This document shows, one piece after another, positions 1 through 6,365 of a DNA stretch of 23,073 bases; the stretch's first letter is position 1, and every line of letters begins with the position of its first letter. Under the pieces are notes generated by a model that saw only the letters and a program-made list of their open reading frames with translations, searched no databases and was not told the origin of the DNA. Location of the stretch: positions 1 to 23,073 of the forward strand of contig CALKVK010000014.1 in assembly GCA_937996235.1 (NCBI GenBank), in the 5' to 3' direction. Source of the stretch: an uncultured bacterium (GTDB lineage: Bacteria; Planctomycetota; JAJSAM01; JAJVHW01). Position numbers and translations under genes: made by a program.

Positions 1-54
1 GAGCGCGATCTACGGAAGTTGGAGGTCGACGCGTCGAAGCGGTTGTGCGCCTAA
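1..54 (-). other. Start of a third integron cassette (cut by window edge)
   Basis: On the minus strand a third cassette begins at the TTAGGC that follows the recombination point inside the attC of cassette B. Only 54 bases are in the window and they hold no evident start codon with a ribosome binding site. The sequence does not share the leader seen in cassettes A and B. Confidence 0.6.
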
Positions 55-148
55 CGTTGCCGCTCAGCCGCGAGCGGCGGGGCCAGAGTGTACCGCCTCG
101 GCGCGACGGGCGGCCCCGCCGCTCGTCGGCTGCAGCGGCTTGTTAGAC
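49..148 (-). other. attC recombination site of cassette B
   Basis: On the minus strand the site opens with R'' GTCTAAC (148-142) and closes with R' GTTAGGC (55-49), matching the attC consensus RYYYAAC...GTTRRRY. Inside these, the arm GCCGCTGCAGCCG can pair with CGGCTGAGCGGC, leaving one extra G on the 5' arm. That is the single unpaired base in L'' typical of attC sites. The centre holds further GC-rich complementary sequence. The site is 100 bp and differs from the other attC at only a few positions, most of them in the outer boxes. The stop codon TAA of the cassette B ORF lies inside the R'' box. Confidence 0.9.
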
Positions 149-415
149 CTCCTCAACGTCGGGCCCCGCTACGGCCTGCCGCACCAGCGCGAGCAACTCG
201 CGTCGCTGTGCGACGGCCGCCTCGTGCTCAACGCCGATCCAGGCGTGCCAGGTCGTCAGTTCCGGTAGCGGGACTCGGAATGCACGAGCGAAGTACGCCG
301 CCTGGGCGATGCCTCCGACGCCGCACACGACCTGTAGTTCTTCGAGGGATGCTCCGGCTCGGGCGCGCTCGCGAAGTCGCCGCACCACGTCGGGATCGGG
401 CGTCCATTCGGGCAC
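143..415 (-). CDS. Cassette B hypothetical protein (90 aa)
   Basis: This small protein, encoded in an integron cassette, has no family I recognise. It starts with GTG at 415, 24 bases inside the cassette, with a GAGG about ten bases upstream as a possible ribosome binding site. It ends with TAA inside the R'' box of its own attC. The sequence looks mainly helical, with charged stretches (RRLRERARAG near residue 12, RRELLALVRQA near residue 71), one cysteine (C31) and an aromatic patch TTWHAWIG around residues 54-61. No signal peptide or membrane segment is visible. The ORF fills the cassette from leader to attC, which is the usual layout of a functional cassette and is the main argument that it is real. 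Confidence 0.7.
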   Translation of the reverse strand: MPEWTPDPDVVRRLRERARAGASLEELQVVCGVGGIAQAAYFARAFRVPLPELTTWHAWIGVEHEAAVAQRRELLALVRQAVAGPDVEEV

Positions 416-433
416 TCGCCGCCTCGCAAGTAG

Positions 434-533
434 GTCTAACGTTGCCGCTCAGCCGCGAGCGGCGGGCCCAGAGTGTACCGCCTCGGCGCGACGGGCGGCC
501 CCGCCGCTCGTCGGCTGCAGCGGCCAGTTAGGG
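434..533 (-). other. attC recombination site of cassette A
   Basis: On the minus strand the site opens with CCCTAAC (533-527) and closes with GTTAGAC (440-434). The inner arms GCCGCTGCAGCCG and CGGCTGAGCGGC are identical to those of the other attC, with the same unpaired G. The first base of R'' departs from the RYYYAAC consensus (C instead of a purine). The complementary start of cassette A (GTTAGGG) carries the matching change, so the pair is consistent. The near identity of the two sites is typical of sedentary chromosomal arrays, where cassettes share a host-specific attC type. Confidence 0.9.
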
Positions 534-539
534 CTCACG

Positions 540-1001
540 CTAGTCCGAGAACCCGAAGTGCAGGAGCCAGGTGCCACTCGGGGACTCGAACGCGAAGTCC
601 TGCCAGGTGCACTCGTACCACATGGGCGGAGCCACGTTGACCGACCACGCACCGGCGCTGCCGACGGCGGCTTGGAGGAGTTCGATGAACCGGGACACGA
701 GTTCGTTGGCGACCTCGGGCTCAACGCGAGGAGAGAACCGCTGTTCGAAGAACCACCGGCGAGCGGCGGTTGCGACGACCTGTATCCAGTCGTCAGGAAC
801 GTTCGCCAACTCGATGTGCCACGCCGAGGCGGGCTGCTTGGCGGAGAGTGACGTGCTGAGCGACGCGAAGTGGAGTTCCAGCGACGACCGGCATGACGTG
901 GCGCTCGGCAACCTCACGATCGAGTAGTCGGGGACATGGTCGGTACCGACGTTCAGTAACGCCAGCGCGTCGAGGAACCCGGAGCATGCGTCGAGTGACA
1001 C
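540..1001 (-). CDS. Cassette A hypothetical protein (153 aa)
   Basis: I do not recognise the family. The ORF starts with GTG at 1001, 15 bases inside the cassette, without a clear Shine-Dalgarno sequence. It ends with TAG at 540, seven bases before the R'' box of its attC. The protein is probably soluble: no membrane span, an acidic N-terminus with two cysteines (C6, C37), and a tryptophan-rich second half (WHIELANVPDDW, RRWFFEQRF, WYECTWQDF, GTWLLHFGF). The compact alternation of beta-like and helical stretches resembles small immunity or cargo-type cassette proteins in general, but I see no motif that assigns a function. Its base composition is visibly less GC-rich than the chromosome beside it, as expected for an acquired cassette. 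Confidence 0.72.
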   Translation of the reverse strand: MSLDACSGFLDALALLNVGTDHVPDYSIVRLPSATSCRSSLELHFASLSTSLSAKQPASAWHIELANVPDDWIQVVATAARRWFFEQRFSPRVEPEVANELVSRFIELLQAAVGSAGAWSVNVAPPMWYECTWQDFAFESPSGTWLLHFGFSD

Positions 1002-1016
1002 GCCAGTAGCCCTAAC

Positions 1017-1281
1017 TGTGATTCTATTGCGGGTAGAAGTCCGTTCTCCCTGTGGCGGCGGCTGGTCAACGTGCCTGCGCGATCCGGTCCGCGCCCGTCG
1101 ATATGTCAGGCGCGGGAGGCTGGGGGCGGGGGTTGTCGGGCCGATTCGCCGGGCGCGGAGAATCCGTTATCTGGCCCAGGATAGGGCGCGAGTCAGCGCG
1201 GGCAAGCGGTGGCGGTGACGCGAGCCCAATCCGGCGCCCCGCGGTCCGGCTCGCCGCGACCCGGCTCCCCCCGGTCGAGCT
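1017..1281. other. Gap between array and intI fragment; candidate attI
   Basis: No gene is visible here. The first cassette joins this sequence at the CCCTAAC box (1010-1016), but no second R box or attC-like arm follows, so this flank is not an attC. By position it should hold the integron attI site in an inverted-type integron, next to the cassette junction. The part nearest the junction (1017-1050) is AT-richer than its surroundings. The remainder is very GC-rich and shows no integrase similarity in any frame, so the 3' third of intI is deleted rather than frameshifted. Confidence 0.4.
1021..1026 (-). promoter_or_regulatory. Candidate -10 element of a cassette promoter
   Basis: The minus strand reads TAGAAT at 1026-1021, five bases before the first cassette junction, within a short AT-rich patch. 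A start site about seven bases downstream would fall at the cassette edge, ahead of the GTG at 1001. No good -35 lies at 16-18 bases. A TTGACC at 1069-1064 is too far upstream. The position is where an integron cassette promoter (Pc) would be expected, but only the -10 supports it. Confidence 0.3.
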
Positions 1282-1509
1282 CGCGTGCTGGAGCGCGGAC
1301 TCGTGGAGGTGATGGCGCCGCACCTCGCCGGTGGCGGCGTGCCGGTACGTGCGCGTCGCCGGAAGCACCCACTGCCAGGGCAGCGCGCGTCCCGCCGACG
1401 GGGACTTCCGTCGGAAGGCGGGAGGCAGGTCCACGCGACGGGCGCCGGCGGCCAGGTCGGAGACGTGGTGCCGGCGTACGGCGTCCAGTTGCTCTCGGAG
1501 CCGCTCCTC
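1282..1509 (-). pseudogene. intI: Integron integrase fragment, truncated at both ends
   Basis: The minus-strand frame from 1509 to 1282 encodes 76 residues that align with the segment of IntI1 between its REQL helix and the region just before box II. Key stretches are RLREQLDAVRRHH, DLAAGARRVDLPPAF, LPWQWVLPATRTY and GEVRRHHLHESALQ. The WQWV...RRHH...ES stretch is the additional domain that separates integron integrases from XerC/D-type tyrosine recombinases. The N-terminal part with the first catalytic arginine is missing, and so is the C-terminal part with the HxxR motif and the tyrosine nucleophile. The protein cannot be active. The fragment reads toward the cassettes, in the same direction as their ORFs, unlike class 1 integrons. 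I found no matching N- or C-terminal parts in other frames nearby. Confidence 0.85.
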
Positions 1510-1523
1510 TCCGGCGCCCCGCG

Positions 1524-3197
1524 TCAGGTACGCAGGCGCCTTCGCGGGCCCTTCCGCACCTCGCCGGCGGCCTCGAGCTCTTCCTCGCGGCGGGCGGCGT
1601 ACATGCCGTAGTCGCCCTCGAACCAGCGCGCCTTGCCTTCGCCCTCGAACGCGAGGATGTGCGTGGCGATGCGGTTCAGGAACCAGCGGTCGTGCGAGAC
1701 GACGATCGCGCAGCCCGCGAACGCGGCGAGCGCGTCCTCGAGCACGCGCAGCGTCTCGAGGTCGAGGTCGTTCGTGGGCTCGTCGAGGAGCAGCAGGTTC
1801 GCGCCGCGGCGCAGGAGCTTCGCGAGCTGCACGCGGTTGCGCTGACCGCCGGACAGCTCGCCGACGAGCTTCTGCTGGTCCTGACCGCGGAAGTTGAAGC
1901 GACTCACGTAGCCGCGCGCGTGGATCGTGCGGTTGCCGAACGGCACCCAGTCGGCGCCGCCCGAGATCTCCTCGAACACGGACTTCTTCGGGTCGAGGTC
2001 CTCGCGCGACTGGTCCACGTAGGTCACGGCGAGCGTCTCGCCGCGCACGAGGCGCCCCGCGTCGGGCTCGATGTCGCCGTTGACGAGCTTCAGCAGCGTC
2101 GTCTTGCCCATGCCGTTCGGGCCGACCACGCCGACGATCGCGCCGCGCGGCAGCTCGAAGCTGAGTCCGTCGATCAGCGTGCGGCCGCCGAGCGCCTTCG
2201 AGACGCCCTCGAAGCGCAGCACGCGCTCGCCGAGACGCGGACCGGGCGGGATCTGGAGGTCCACCTCGTCCTCGGCGTGCTCGTACTCCTCGGCGAGCAG
2301 CTCGTCGTAGCGGCGCAGGCGCGCCTTGCTCTTCGCGTTGCGCGCCGAAGGCGTCGTGCGCACCCACGCGAGCTCGCGCTCGAGGTGGCGCTGGCGCTTC
2401 ACCTGCTCGCGGGCCTCGAGCTCCTGGCGCTTCGCCTTCTGGTCGAGGTACTCGGAGTAGTTGCCCTTGTAGGGGATGCCCCGGCCGCGGTCGATCTCGA
2501 GCATCCAGCCGACGACGTTGTCGAGGAAGTAGCGGTCGTGCGTGACGAGGATGACGGTGCCCGCGTAGTCGCGCAGGTGCGTCTCGAGCCACGCGACCGA
2601 CTCGGCGTCGAGGTGGTTCGTCGGCTCGTCGAGCAGCAGGATGTCGGGCTCCGCGAGCAGCGTCCGCGCGAGCGCCACGCGGCGCTTCTCGCCGCCCGAG
2701 AGCGTCTCGATGCGCGCGTCGCCCGGCGGCGTGCGGAGCGCGTCCATCGCGATCTCGACCTTCAGGTCGATCTCCCAGCCGCCCTTGCTGTCGATCTCCT
2801 CCTGCACCGCGTTCATGCGGTCGAGGACCTTCTGCATCGCGTCCTCGTCGAGGTCCTCGCCGAGGCGCGCGGAGAGCCCCTCGTAGTCCGCGAGCAGCTT
2901 GCGGATGCCCGCGAGCCCGTCTTCGATGTTGCCGCGCACGTCCTTCGACGCGTCGAGCCGCGGCTCCTGCGGCACGTAGCCGATCGTGATGCCGGGCGCG
3001 GGCAGCGCGTCGCCGTCGAACTCGCGCTCCTCGCCCGCGATGACGCGCAGGAGCGTCGACTTGCCGGCGCCGTTGTTGCCGATGACGCCGATCTTGGCGC
3101 CCGGGAGGAACGAGAGGGTGATGCCCTTCAGGACCTCCTTGCCGTCGTAGACCTTGCGGATGCGGTCCAGGGTGAACACGTAGTCGGTGCGCTGCAT
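1524..3197 (-). CDS. ettA: EttA-type ABC-F translational ATPase
   Basis: This soluble ABC-F protein has two nucleotide-binding domains. EttA binds the ribosomal E site and gates the first elongation step according to the ADP/ATP ratio. At 557 residues it matches the family (E. coli EttA is 555). The first domain has Walker A GNNGAGKST (40-48), signature LSGGE (166-170), Walker B ILLLDEPTNHLD (186-197) and H220 in VTHDR. The second has Walker A GPNGMGKTT (359-367), LSGGQ (448-452), LLLLDEPTNDLD (468-479) and SHDRWFL. The ABC-F linker with IPPGPRLG lies near 316-323 and the arm region around 90-145. The ATG at 3197 is chosen because MQRTDYVFTLDRIRKVYDGK matches the EttA N-terminus; a 48-codon upstream extension has no such match. 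The last dozen residues (EVRKGPRRRLRT) do not resemble the usual EttA tail, and the intI fragment begins just beyond the stop. Confidence 0.93.
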   Translation of the reverse strand: MQRTDYVFTLDRIRKVYDGKEVLKGITLSFLPGAKIGVIGNNGAGKSTLLRVIAGEEREFDGDALPAPGITIGYVPQEPRLDASKDVRGNIEDGLAGIRKLLADYEGLSARLGEDLDEDAMQKVLDRMNAVQEEIDSKGGWEIDLKVEIAMDALRTPPGDARIETLSGGEKRRVALARTLLAEPDILLLDEPTNHLDAESVAWLETHLRDYAGTVILVTHDRYFLDNVVGWMLEIDRGRGIPYKGNYSEYLDQKAKRQELEAREQVKRQRHLERELAWVRTTPSARNAKSKARLRRYDELLAEEYEHAEDEVDLQIPPGPRLGERVLRFEGVSKALGGRTLIDGLSFELPRGAIVGVVGPNGMGKTTLLKLVNGDIEPDAGRLVRGETLAVTYVDQSREDLDPKKSVFEEISGGADWVPFGNRTIHARGYVSRFNFRGQDQQKLVGELSGGQRNRVQLAKLLRRGANLLLLDEPTNDLDLETLRVLEDALAAFAGCAIVVSHDRWFLNRIATHILAFEGEGKARWFEGDYGMYAARREEELEAAGEVRKGPRRRLRT

Positions 3198-3325
3198 GGG
3201 ACCCCGAATCGGACCATCCCGCACGGGCGGCCGCCACTTCCGGCGAGCCGCGGGCACGCGCGCGTGGCGGGGAGCGAGCGGGCAGAATGTCCGGCACGGC
3301 ACGGCGCCGCGCGCGTCCAACCGTC

Positions 3326-3562
3326 GGCCCGGCCTGTTCATGACGACTCACGCACCTGAGCGGTCCAGAGCGCCGCGTGCTGCGTTGCCTCGGCTCTGCG
3401 ACGCCACGGCGTCGCGATCGCCTCGGCGCCTTGCCCGCTACACTCTGTCCTCGCTCAGGAGGCTGCCCGCGGCGCGCACGGTGCACGCCGCACGCGGAGC
3501 GGGCCTCGGTTCCGCCGAGGGGGGCGCCACGAAGCGCGCGAGCCTCATGAACAGGCCGGGCC
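3326..3562. repeat. Perfect 18-bp inverted repeat framing the ettA/3576 divergent promoter region
   Basis: GGCCCGGCCTGTTCATGA at 3326-3343 is repeated in exact reverse complement at 3545-3562, so the same 18 bases lie in the 5' region of both divergent genes. The right copy ends where the GGGAGGT ribosome binding site of the 3576 gene begins; the left copy is about 130 bases upstream of the ettA ATG. The 201 bases between them hold no gene and one possible -10 box. No flanking target duplication is visible, so I describe it as a paired site rather than a transposable element. Confidence 0.75.
3439..3444 (+). promoter_or_regulatory. Candidate -10 box for the 3576 gene
   Basis: TACACT stands out in GC-rich intergenic sequence, about 130 bases upstream of the ATG at 3576. 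No convincing -35 hexamer lies at the right spacing. The assignment rests on the -10 match and on the absence of a gene here. Confidence 0.25.
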
Positions 3563-3575
3563 GGGAGGTCGCGCC

Positions 3576-4418
3576 ATGAACGCTCGCTCGCTCGCCGGTC
3601 TGATCCTGCTCGCGGGGGTGGTCGGAGCCGCCGCCGGCGGCGCGGCCACGCTCGTGCTCGGCGGCGGCGCTGAGCGGCGCGGCGATCCCGCCGTCGCCGG
3701 GCGCCTCGACGAGATCGCGCGCAGCGTCGAGTCGCTGCGCGAGGCGTCGTCGGCTCTGCGCGACGAGAGCGCGCACGTCCGCGAGCGGCTCGCCGGACTC
3801 GAGATGAACCTCGCGCAGCGCGTCGCGCGGACGGCCGACGCCGCCGAGGCGGACGAGACCGCCGACGCCGGCGACGGGAGCTCGGAAGGCGGCGCCGTGG
3901 GCGGCCGCACCTTCCGCATCGGACGCGGCGGGCTGGCTCCGGGGAGCTTCCGGATCGTCCGCGCCGGGGGCGGCGACGCGAACGAGGCGCAGCAGCGTTT
4001 CGCGAAGGGCATGCACATCCGCTCGCTGCCCGAGGACGAACGCTGGGCGCTCGCCGCCGACAAGGTCGGGCTGAACAGCGTGCAGGTGGACGAGCTGAAG
4101 CGCGCCCACGCGGAGCTGCAGGAGGGCCTGAAGGCCGCGATGGCGTCCGAGGAGCGCACCGAGGACGACGGCTCGCACGTGGTCGTCCGGCGCATCGACG
4201 GCGACAAGATGCGCGCGGCGCGCGAGGCGTTCGACGCGCGCGTGGACACACTCCTGAACGAGCCGCAGAAGAAGGCCTGGCGCGACGAGGGCTTCGAGAC
4301 GGCGATGGCGCGCGGCGGCGGCCTCGCGCTCGCCGGCAACGTCCGCGTGCACACGCTCGCGACGTCCACCGGCGACGGCGCGTCGATCGAGTTCACCGAG
4401 CTGCAGGAAGATCAGTAG
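3576..4418 (+). CDS. Membrane-anchored periplasmic coiled-coil protein, function unknown
   Basis: The 280-residue protein begins with an N-terminal hydrophobic segment (about residues 5-30, ending ATLVLGGGA) that serves as an uncleaved anchor or signal. A charged helical stretch at 40-82 looks like a coiled coil, followed by a low-complexity acidic/glycine linker (about 86-110). The C-terminal half is helical, with LPEDERWALAADKVGLNSVQVDEL at about 151-174. The pattern LPxxER...LNxxQ...L recalls the LTxxQ-type repeats of Spy/CpxP-like periplasmic proteins, but the match is too loose to name it. The ATG at 3576 has a clear GGGAGGT ribosome binding site six bases upstream. The gene is divergent from ettA and overlaps the next gene tail to tail by seven bases. 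Confidence 0.82.
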   Translation: MNARSLAGLILLAGVVGAAAGGAATLVLGGGAERRGDPAVAGRLDEIARSVESLREASSALRDESAHVRERLAGLEMNLAQRVARTADAAEADETADAGDGSSEGGAVGGRTFRIGRGGLAPGSFRIVRAGGGDANEAQQRFAKGMHIRSLPEDERWALAADKVGLNSVQVDELKRAHAELQEGLKAAMASEERTEDDGSHVVVRRIDGDKMRAAREAFDARVDTLLNEPQKKAWRDEGFETAMARGGGLALAGNVRVHTLATSTGDGASIEFTELQEDQ

Positions 4419-4639
4419 CCGCGCGGTCGCGGGTCGCGCAGCTTCAGCCACCACATCAGGGCGAACGCGCCGACGAACGCGATCGCGGGCGAACAGAACC
4501 CGGTCCAGCCCGGCGCGAACCCGATGACGAACCCGGCGAGGGTCGTCCCGGTGGCCCAGCGCGCGCGCTGGCGATGCTCCGCGTCGGCCATCTTCCAGGC
4601 TCCGACTCCGGCGCCGATCAGCATCACGATCCAGAGCAT
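4412..4639 (-). CDS. Small membrane protein (75 aa)
   Basis: This short protein has two or three hydrophobic segments: residues 2-14, about 32-46 and about 48-65 (SPAIAFVGAFALMWWL). It ends with a positively charged tail, KLRDPRPRGY. I do not recognise a family. The start at 4639 is chosen because the ATG has a GGAGGA sequence about six bases upstream and opens directly into a hydrophobic helix; the open frame continues far upstream as non-coding shadow. Its TGA (4414-4412) overlaps the last codons of the convergent upstream gene. The likely location is the inner membrane. Confidence 0.7.
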   Translation of the reverse strand: MLWIVMLIGAGVGAWKMADAEHRQRARWATGTTLAGFVIGFAPGWTGFCSPAIAFVGAFALMWWLKLRDPRPRGY

Positions 4640-4729
4640 GCGATCCTCCGGGGCCCGAGGCGGGTCAGGCCGGAACCGCGAGGGCGAGCGTGAGTTCGGT
4701 CGGCGGACGTGTGCAGCCGGCGGTGCGGC

Positions 4730-4735
4730 TACGAT
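4730..4735 (+). promoter_or_regulatory. Candidate -10 for a leaderless alcohol dehydrogenase transcript
   Basis: TACGAT ends six bases before the ATG at 4742, and no Shine-Dalgarno sequence lies in front of that ATG. A start site seven bases after the box would coincide with the A of the start codon. No good -35 is visible at 16-18 bases. Confidence 0.3.
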
Positions 4736-4741
4736 CCGGCC

Positions 4742-5761
4742 ATGTCCGCCACGATGCGCGCGATGGTGCTCGAGCGCAGCGCCCCCGTGGCGTCGGCCCC
4801 GCTCGCGCTGTGCGAGCTGCCGGTGCCCGAGCCCGGTCCCGGCGAGCTGCGCATCCGCGTCTCGGTGTGCGCGGTCTGTCGCACCGACATCCACGTCGTC
4901 GCGGGCGAGCTGCCGCCGGGCCGTCGTCCGCTCGTGCCCGGGCACCAGACCGTCGGCGTCGTCGATGCGCTCGGCGCCGGAGTCGCCGCACCCGCGCTCG
5001 GCACGCGCGTCGGGGCGGCGTGGATGCAGGGCACCTGCGGCACCTGCCGCTTCTGCGCCTCCGGGCGCGAGAACCTGTGCGAGACGCCGCGTTTCGGCGG
5101 GCATCACGTGGACGGCGGCTACGCGGAGTACGCGCTCGTGCCGGCCGCCTGGGCGTACGCGCTCCCGGACGGTTTCGACGACGTCGCCGCCGCGCCGCTC
5201 CTGTGCGCGGGGATCATCGGCTGGCGCGCGCTGCGCCTCTGCGGCGTGCGGCCCGGGCAGCGTCTCGGGCTCTACGGGTTCGGCGCGTCGGCGCACATCG
5301 TCATCCAGCTCGCGCGTGCCCAGGGCTGCCAGGTGTACGTGGCCTCGCTGCGCGCGACGCACCGCCGCCTCGCGGAGGAGCTCGGCGCGGTGTGGACGGG
5401 CCCCGCCGACGCGCTCCCGCCCGTCGCCCTCGACGCGGCGATCCTCTTCGCGCCGGCGGGCGAGCTGGTGCCGCCCGCGCTGCGTGCGCTCGACCGCGGC
5501 GGCACGCTCGCGTGCGCGGGCATCCACATGAGCCCGATCCCGCGCATCGACTACGACACGGAGCTCTTCGGCGAGCGTGTGCTCCGCAGCGTGACGGCGA
5601 ACACGCGGGCAGACGGCGAGGAGTTCCTGCGCGAGGCGGCGCGCATCCCGGTGCGCACGCACACGACGCTCTACGACCTCGCGGACGCGAACCGCGCACT
5701 CGCGGATCTCGAGGCCGGCCGCTTCGACGGGGCGGCGGTGCTGCGCGTCCGCGCGGGCTGA
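4742..5761 (+). CDS. Zinc-dependent alcohol dehydrogenase family protein
   Basis: This is a medium-chain dehydrogenase/reductase of 339 residues that would oxidise an alcohol or reduce an aldehyde with NAD(P). The catalytic zinc ligands are C46 (VCRTD), H68 in the GHQ motif and probably C155 (PLLCAG). The structural zinc lobe has four cysteines, C99, C102, C105 and C113 (GTCGTCRFCASGRENLC). The Rossmann motif is GLYGFGASAH at about 176-185. The GFGASAH form and the MRAMVLE start resemble the AdhA-like zinc-binding alcohol dehydrogenase subgroup rather than classical ADH. The ATG at 4742 is preferred; a second ATG four codons later and a GTG at 4709 are alternatives. It is divergent from the 75-residue membrane protein and convergent with the DUF1569 gene 30 bases away. 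The substrate cannot be told from sequence. Confidence 0.92.
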   Translation: MSATMRAMVLERSAPVASAPLALCELPVPEPGPGELRIRVSVCAVCRTDIHVVAGELPPGRRPLVPGHQTVGVVDALGAGVAAPALGTRVGAAWMQGTCGTCRFCASGRENLCETPRFGGHHVDGGYAEYALVPAAWAYALPDGFDDVAAAPLLCAGIIGWRALRLCGVRPGQRLGLYGFGASAHIVIQLARAQGCQVYVASLRATHRRLAEELGAVWTGPADALPPVALDAAILFAPAGELVPPALRALDRGGTLACAGIHMSPIPRIDYDTELFGERVLRSVTANTRADGEEFLREAARIPVRTHTTLYDLADANRALADLEAGRFDGAAVLRVRAG

Positions 5762-5791
5762 GGCGTGCGCATCGGGAAGGTCCGAGCCGGG

Positions 5792-6250
5792 TCAGCCCCC
5801 GAACTGGCGCAGGTGGTGGTCCACGTGCTTCCACTGGACGCGGCCCCACTCGTCGCCGGTCACGCGGCCGAGGAAGCCGTGCGGCTGACGCGCGACCGCG
5901 TCGGGACCGGCGGCGACGAAGCGTCCGATCGTCGCGACGAGCCGGTCGCGCTCGCGCGCGAAGTCGCGCGGGTCGGAGACGACGAGCGCCCTGCCGGTCG
6001 GCGCGTTCTTCGCGAAGGGCCGCGGTCCGAGCATCACGCCGCGGAAGAACGGTGCGAGGAGCTTCCCGATCAGGACCTGAGGGACGTGGCGCTCGCCGAG
6101 CGCCGCCTCGAGCGTGACCGACAGATGGGCGAGCGCCTGGGCGAGGTCCATCTTCCCCCACTGCCGCGGCGCGTCCGGGCGTAGCTTCGTGAGGCGCGCG
6201 AGGAGCGCGTCGCGGTCCGCCGGGTCGAAGAGGCTCTTCTGGGCGTCCAT
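5792..6250 (-). CDS. DUF1569 / DinB-like putative metal-binding protein
   Basis: The 152-residue protein has the features of the DUF1569 family, part of the DinB/YfiT-like four-helix-bundle superfamily: an N-terminal LFDPADRDALLARLTKL helix, QWGKMDLAQALAHLS with H42, a PFFRG-type loop after a long helix, and a C-terminal WKHVDHHLRQF with H142 and H145/H146. H42 and the C-terminal histidines are the likely metal triad. No biochemical role is established for the family; relatives include thiol transferases. The ATG at 6250 has GAGGAGA about ten bases upstream, while the open frame extends upstream without family similarity. It is divergent from the first DUF4139 gene across 115 bases. Confidence 0.85.
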   Translation of the reverse strand: MDAQKSLFDPADRDALLARLTKLRPDAPRQWGKMDLAQALAHLSVTLEAALGERHVPQVLIGKLLAPFFRGVMLGPRPFAKNAPTGRALVVSDPRDFARERDRLVATIGRFVAAGPDAVARQPHGFLGRVTGDEWGRVQWKHVDHHLRQFGG

Positions 6251-6365
6251 CGGCTGCTCTCCTCGCCGCGCGGCGCACGCAACGGCGGCTCGCGGGTCCC
6301 CGGGAACTCGGAGCGCGCATGTGCGTCGAATCCCGGACACGCCATTCAACTCCGGAGAACCCTGC

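Larger units (their letters stand above)
1..1509 (-). mobile_element. Decayed integron: intI fragment plus gene-cassette array
   Basis: Reading the minus strand from 1509 down to 1, there is a fragment of an integron integrase, about 265 bp without a gene, then cassette A (1015-440), cassette B (439-55) and the start of cassette C (54-1). The two complete cassettes each carry one ORF followed by an attC site. Cassette ends are self-consistent: cassette A opens with TTAGGGC and its attC begins GCCCTAAC; cassette B opens with TTAGACC and its attC begins GGTCTAAC. This complementarity is required by attC recombination, so the boundaries are firm. The array continues past the left window edge. 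Because the only integrase seen is truncated, the array cannot move cassettes unless an integrase is supplied from elsewhere. Confidence 0.88.

Noticed and set aside
88..531. 147-codon plus-strand ORF in the cassette region
   Set aside because: It spans both attC sites and a cassette junction, so it cannot be a cassette gene; its ends show the same residues twice because the attC sites are repeated.
49..533. CRISPR-like pair of repeats
   Set aside because: Each repeat is 100 bp, only two copies are seen, and the spacers are 285 bp with ORFs. The internal symmetry is that of attC.
1391..1422. Hairpin as terminator of ettA
   Set aside because: It lies within the integrase fragment, has a four-base bulge and no T-run, so it is more simply a by-product of coding sequence.
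1209..3359. 716-codon plus-strand open frame across ettA
   Set aside because: It is antisense to a gene with complete ABC-F motifs, is rich in Arg/Ala/Val typical of GC shadows, and has no recognisable domain.
3326..3562. Miniature transposable element with 18-bp ends
   Set aside because: No target-site duplication is visible and no second copy occurs in the window; kept only as an inverted repeat.
3438..4454. 338-codon minus-strand open frame opposite the 3576 gene
   Set aside because: The plus-strand gene has a ribosome binding site and a membrane anchor; the reverse frame shows only compositional bias.
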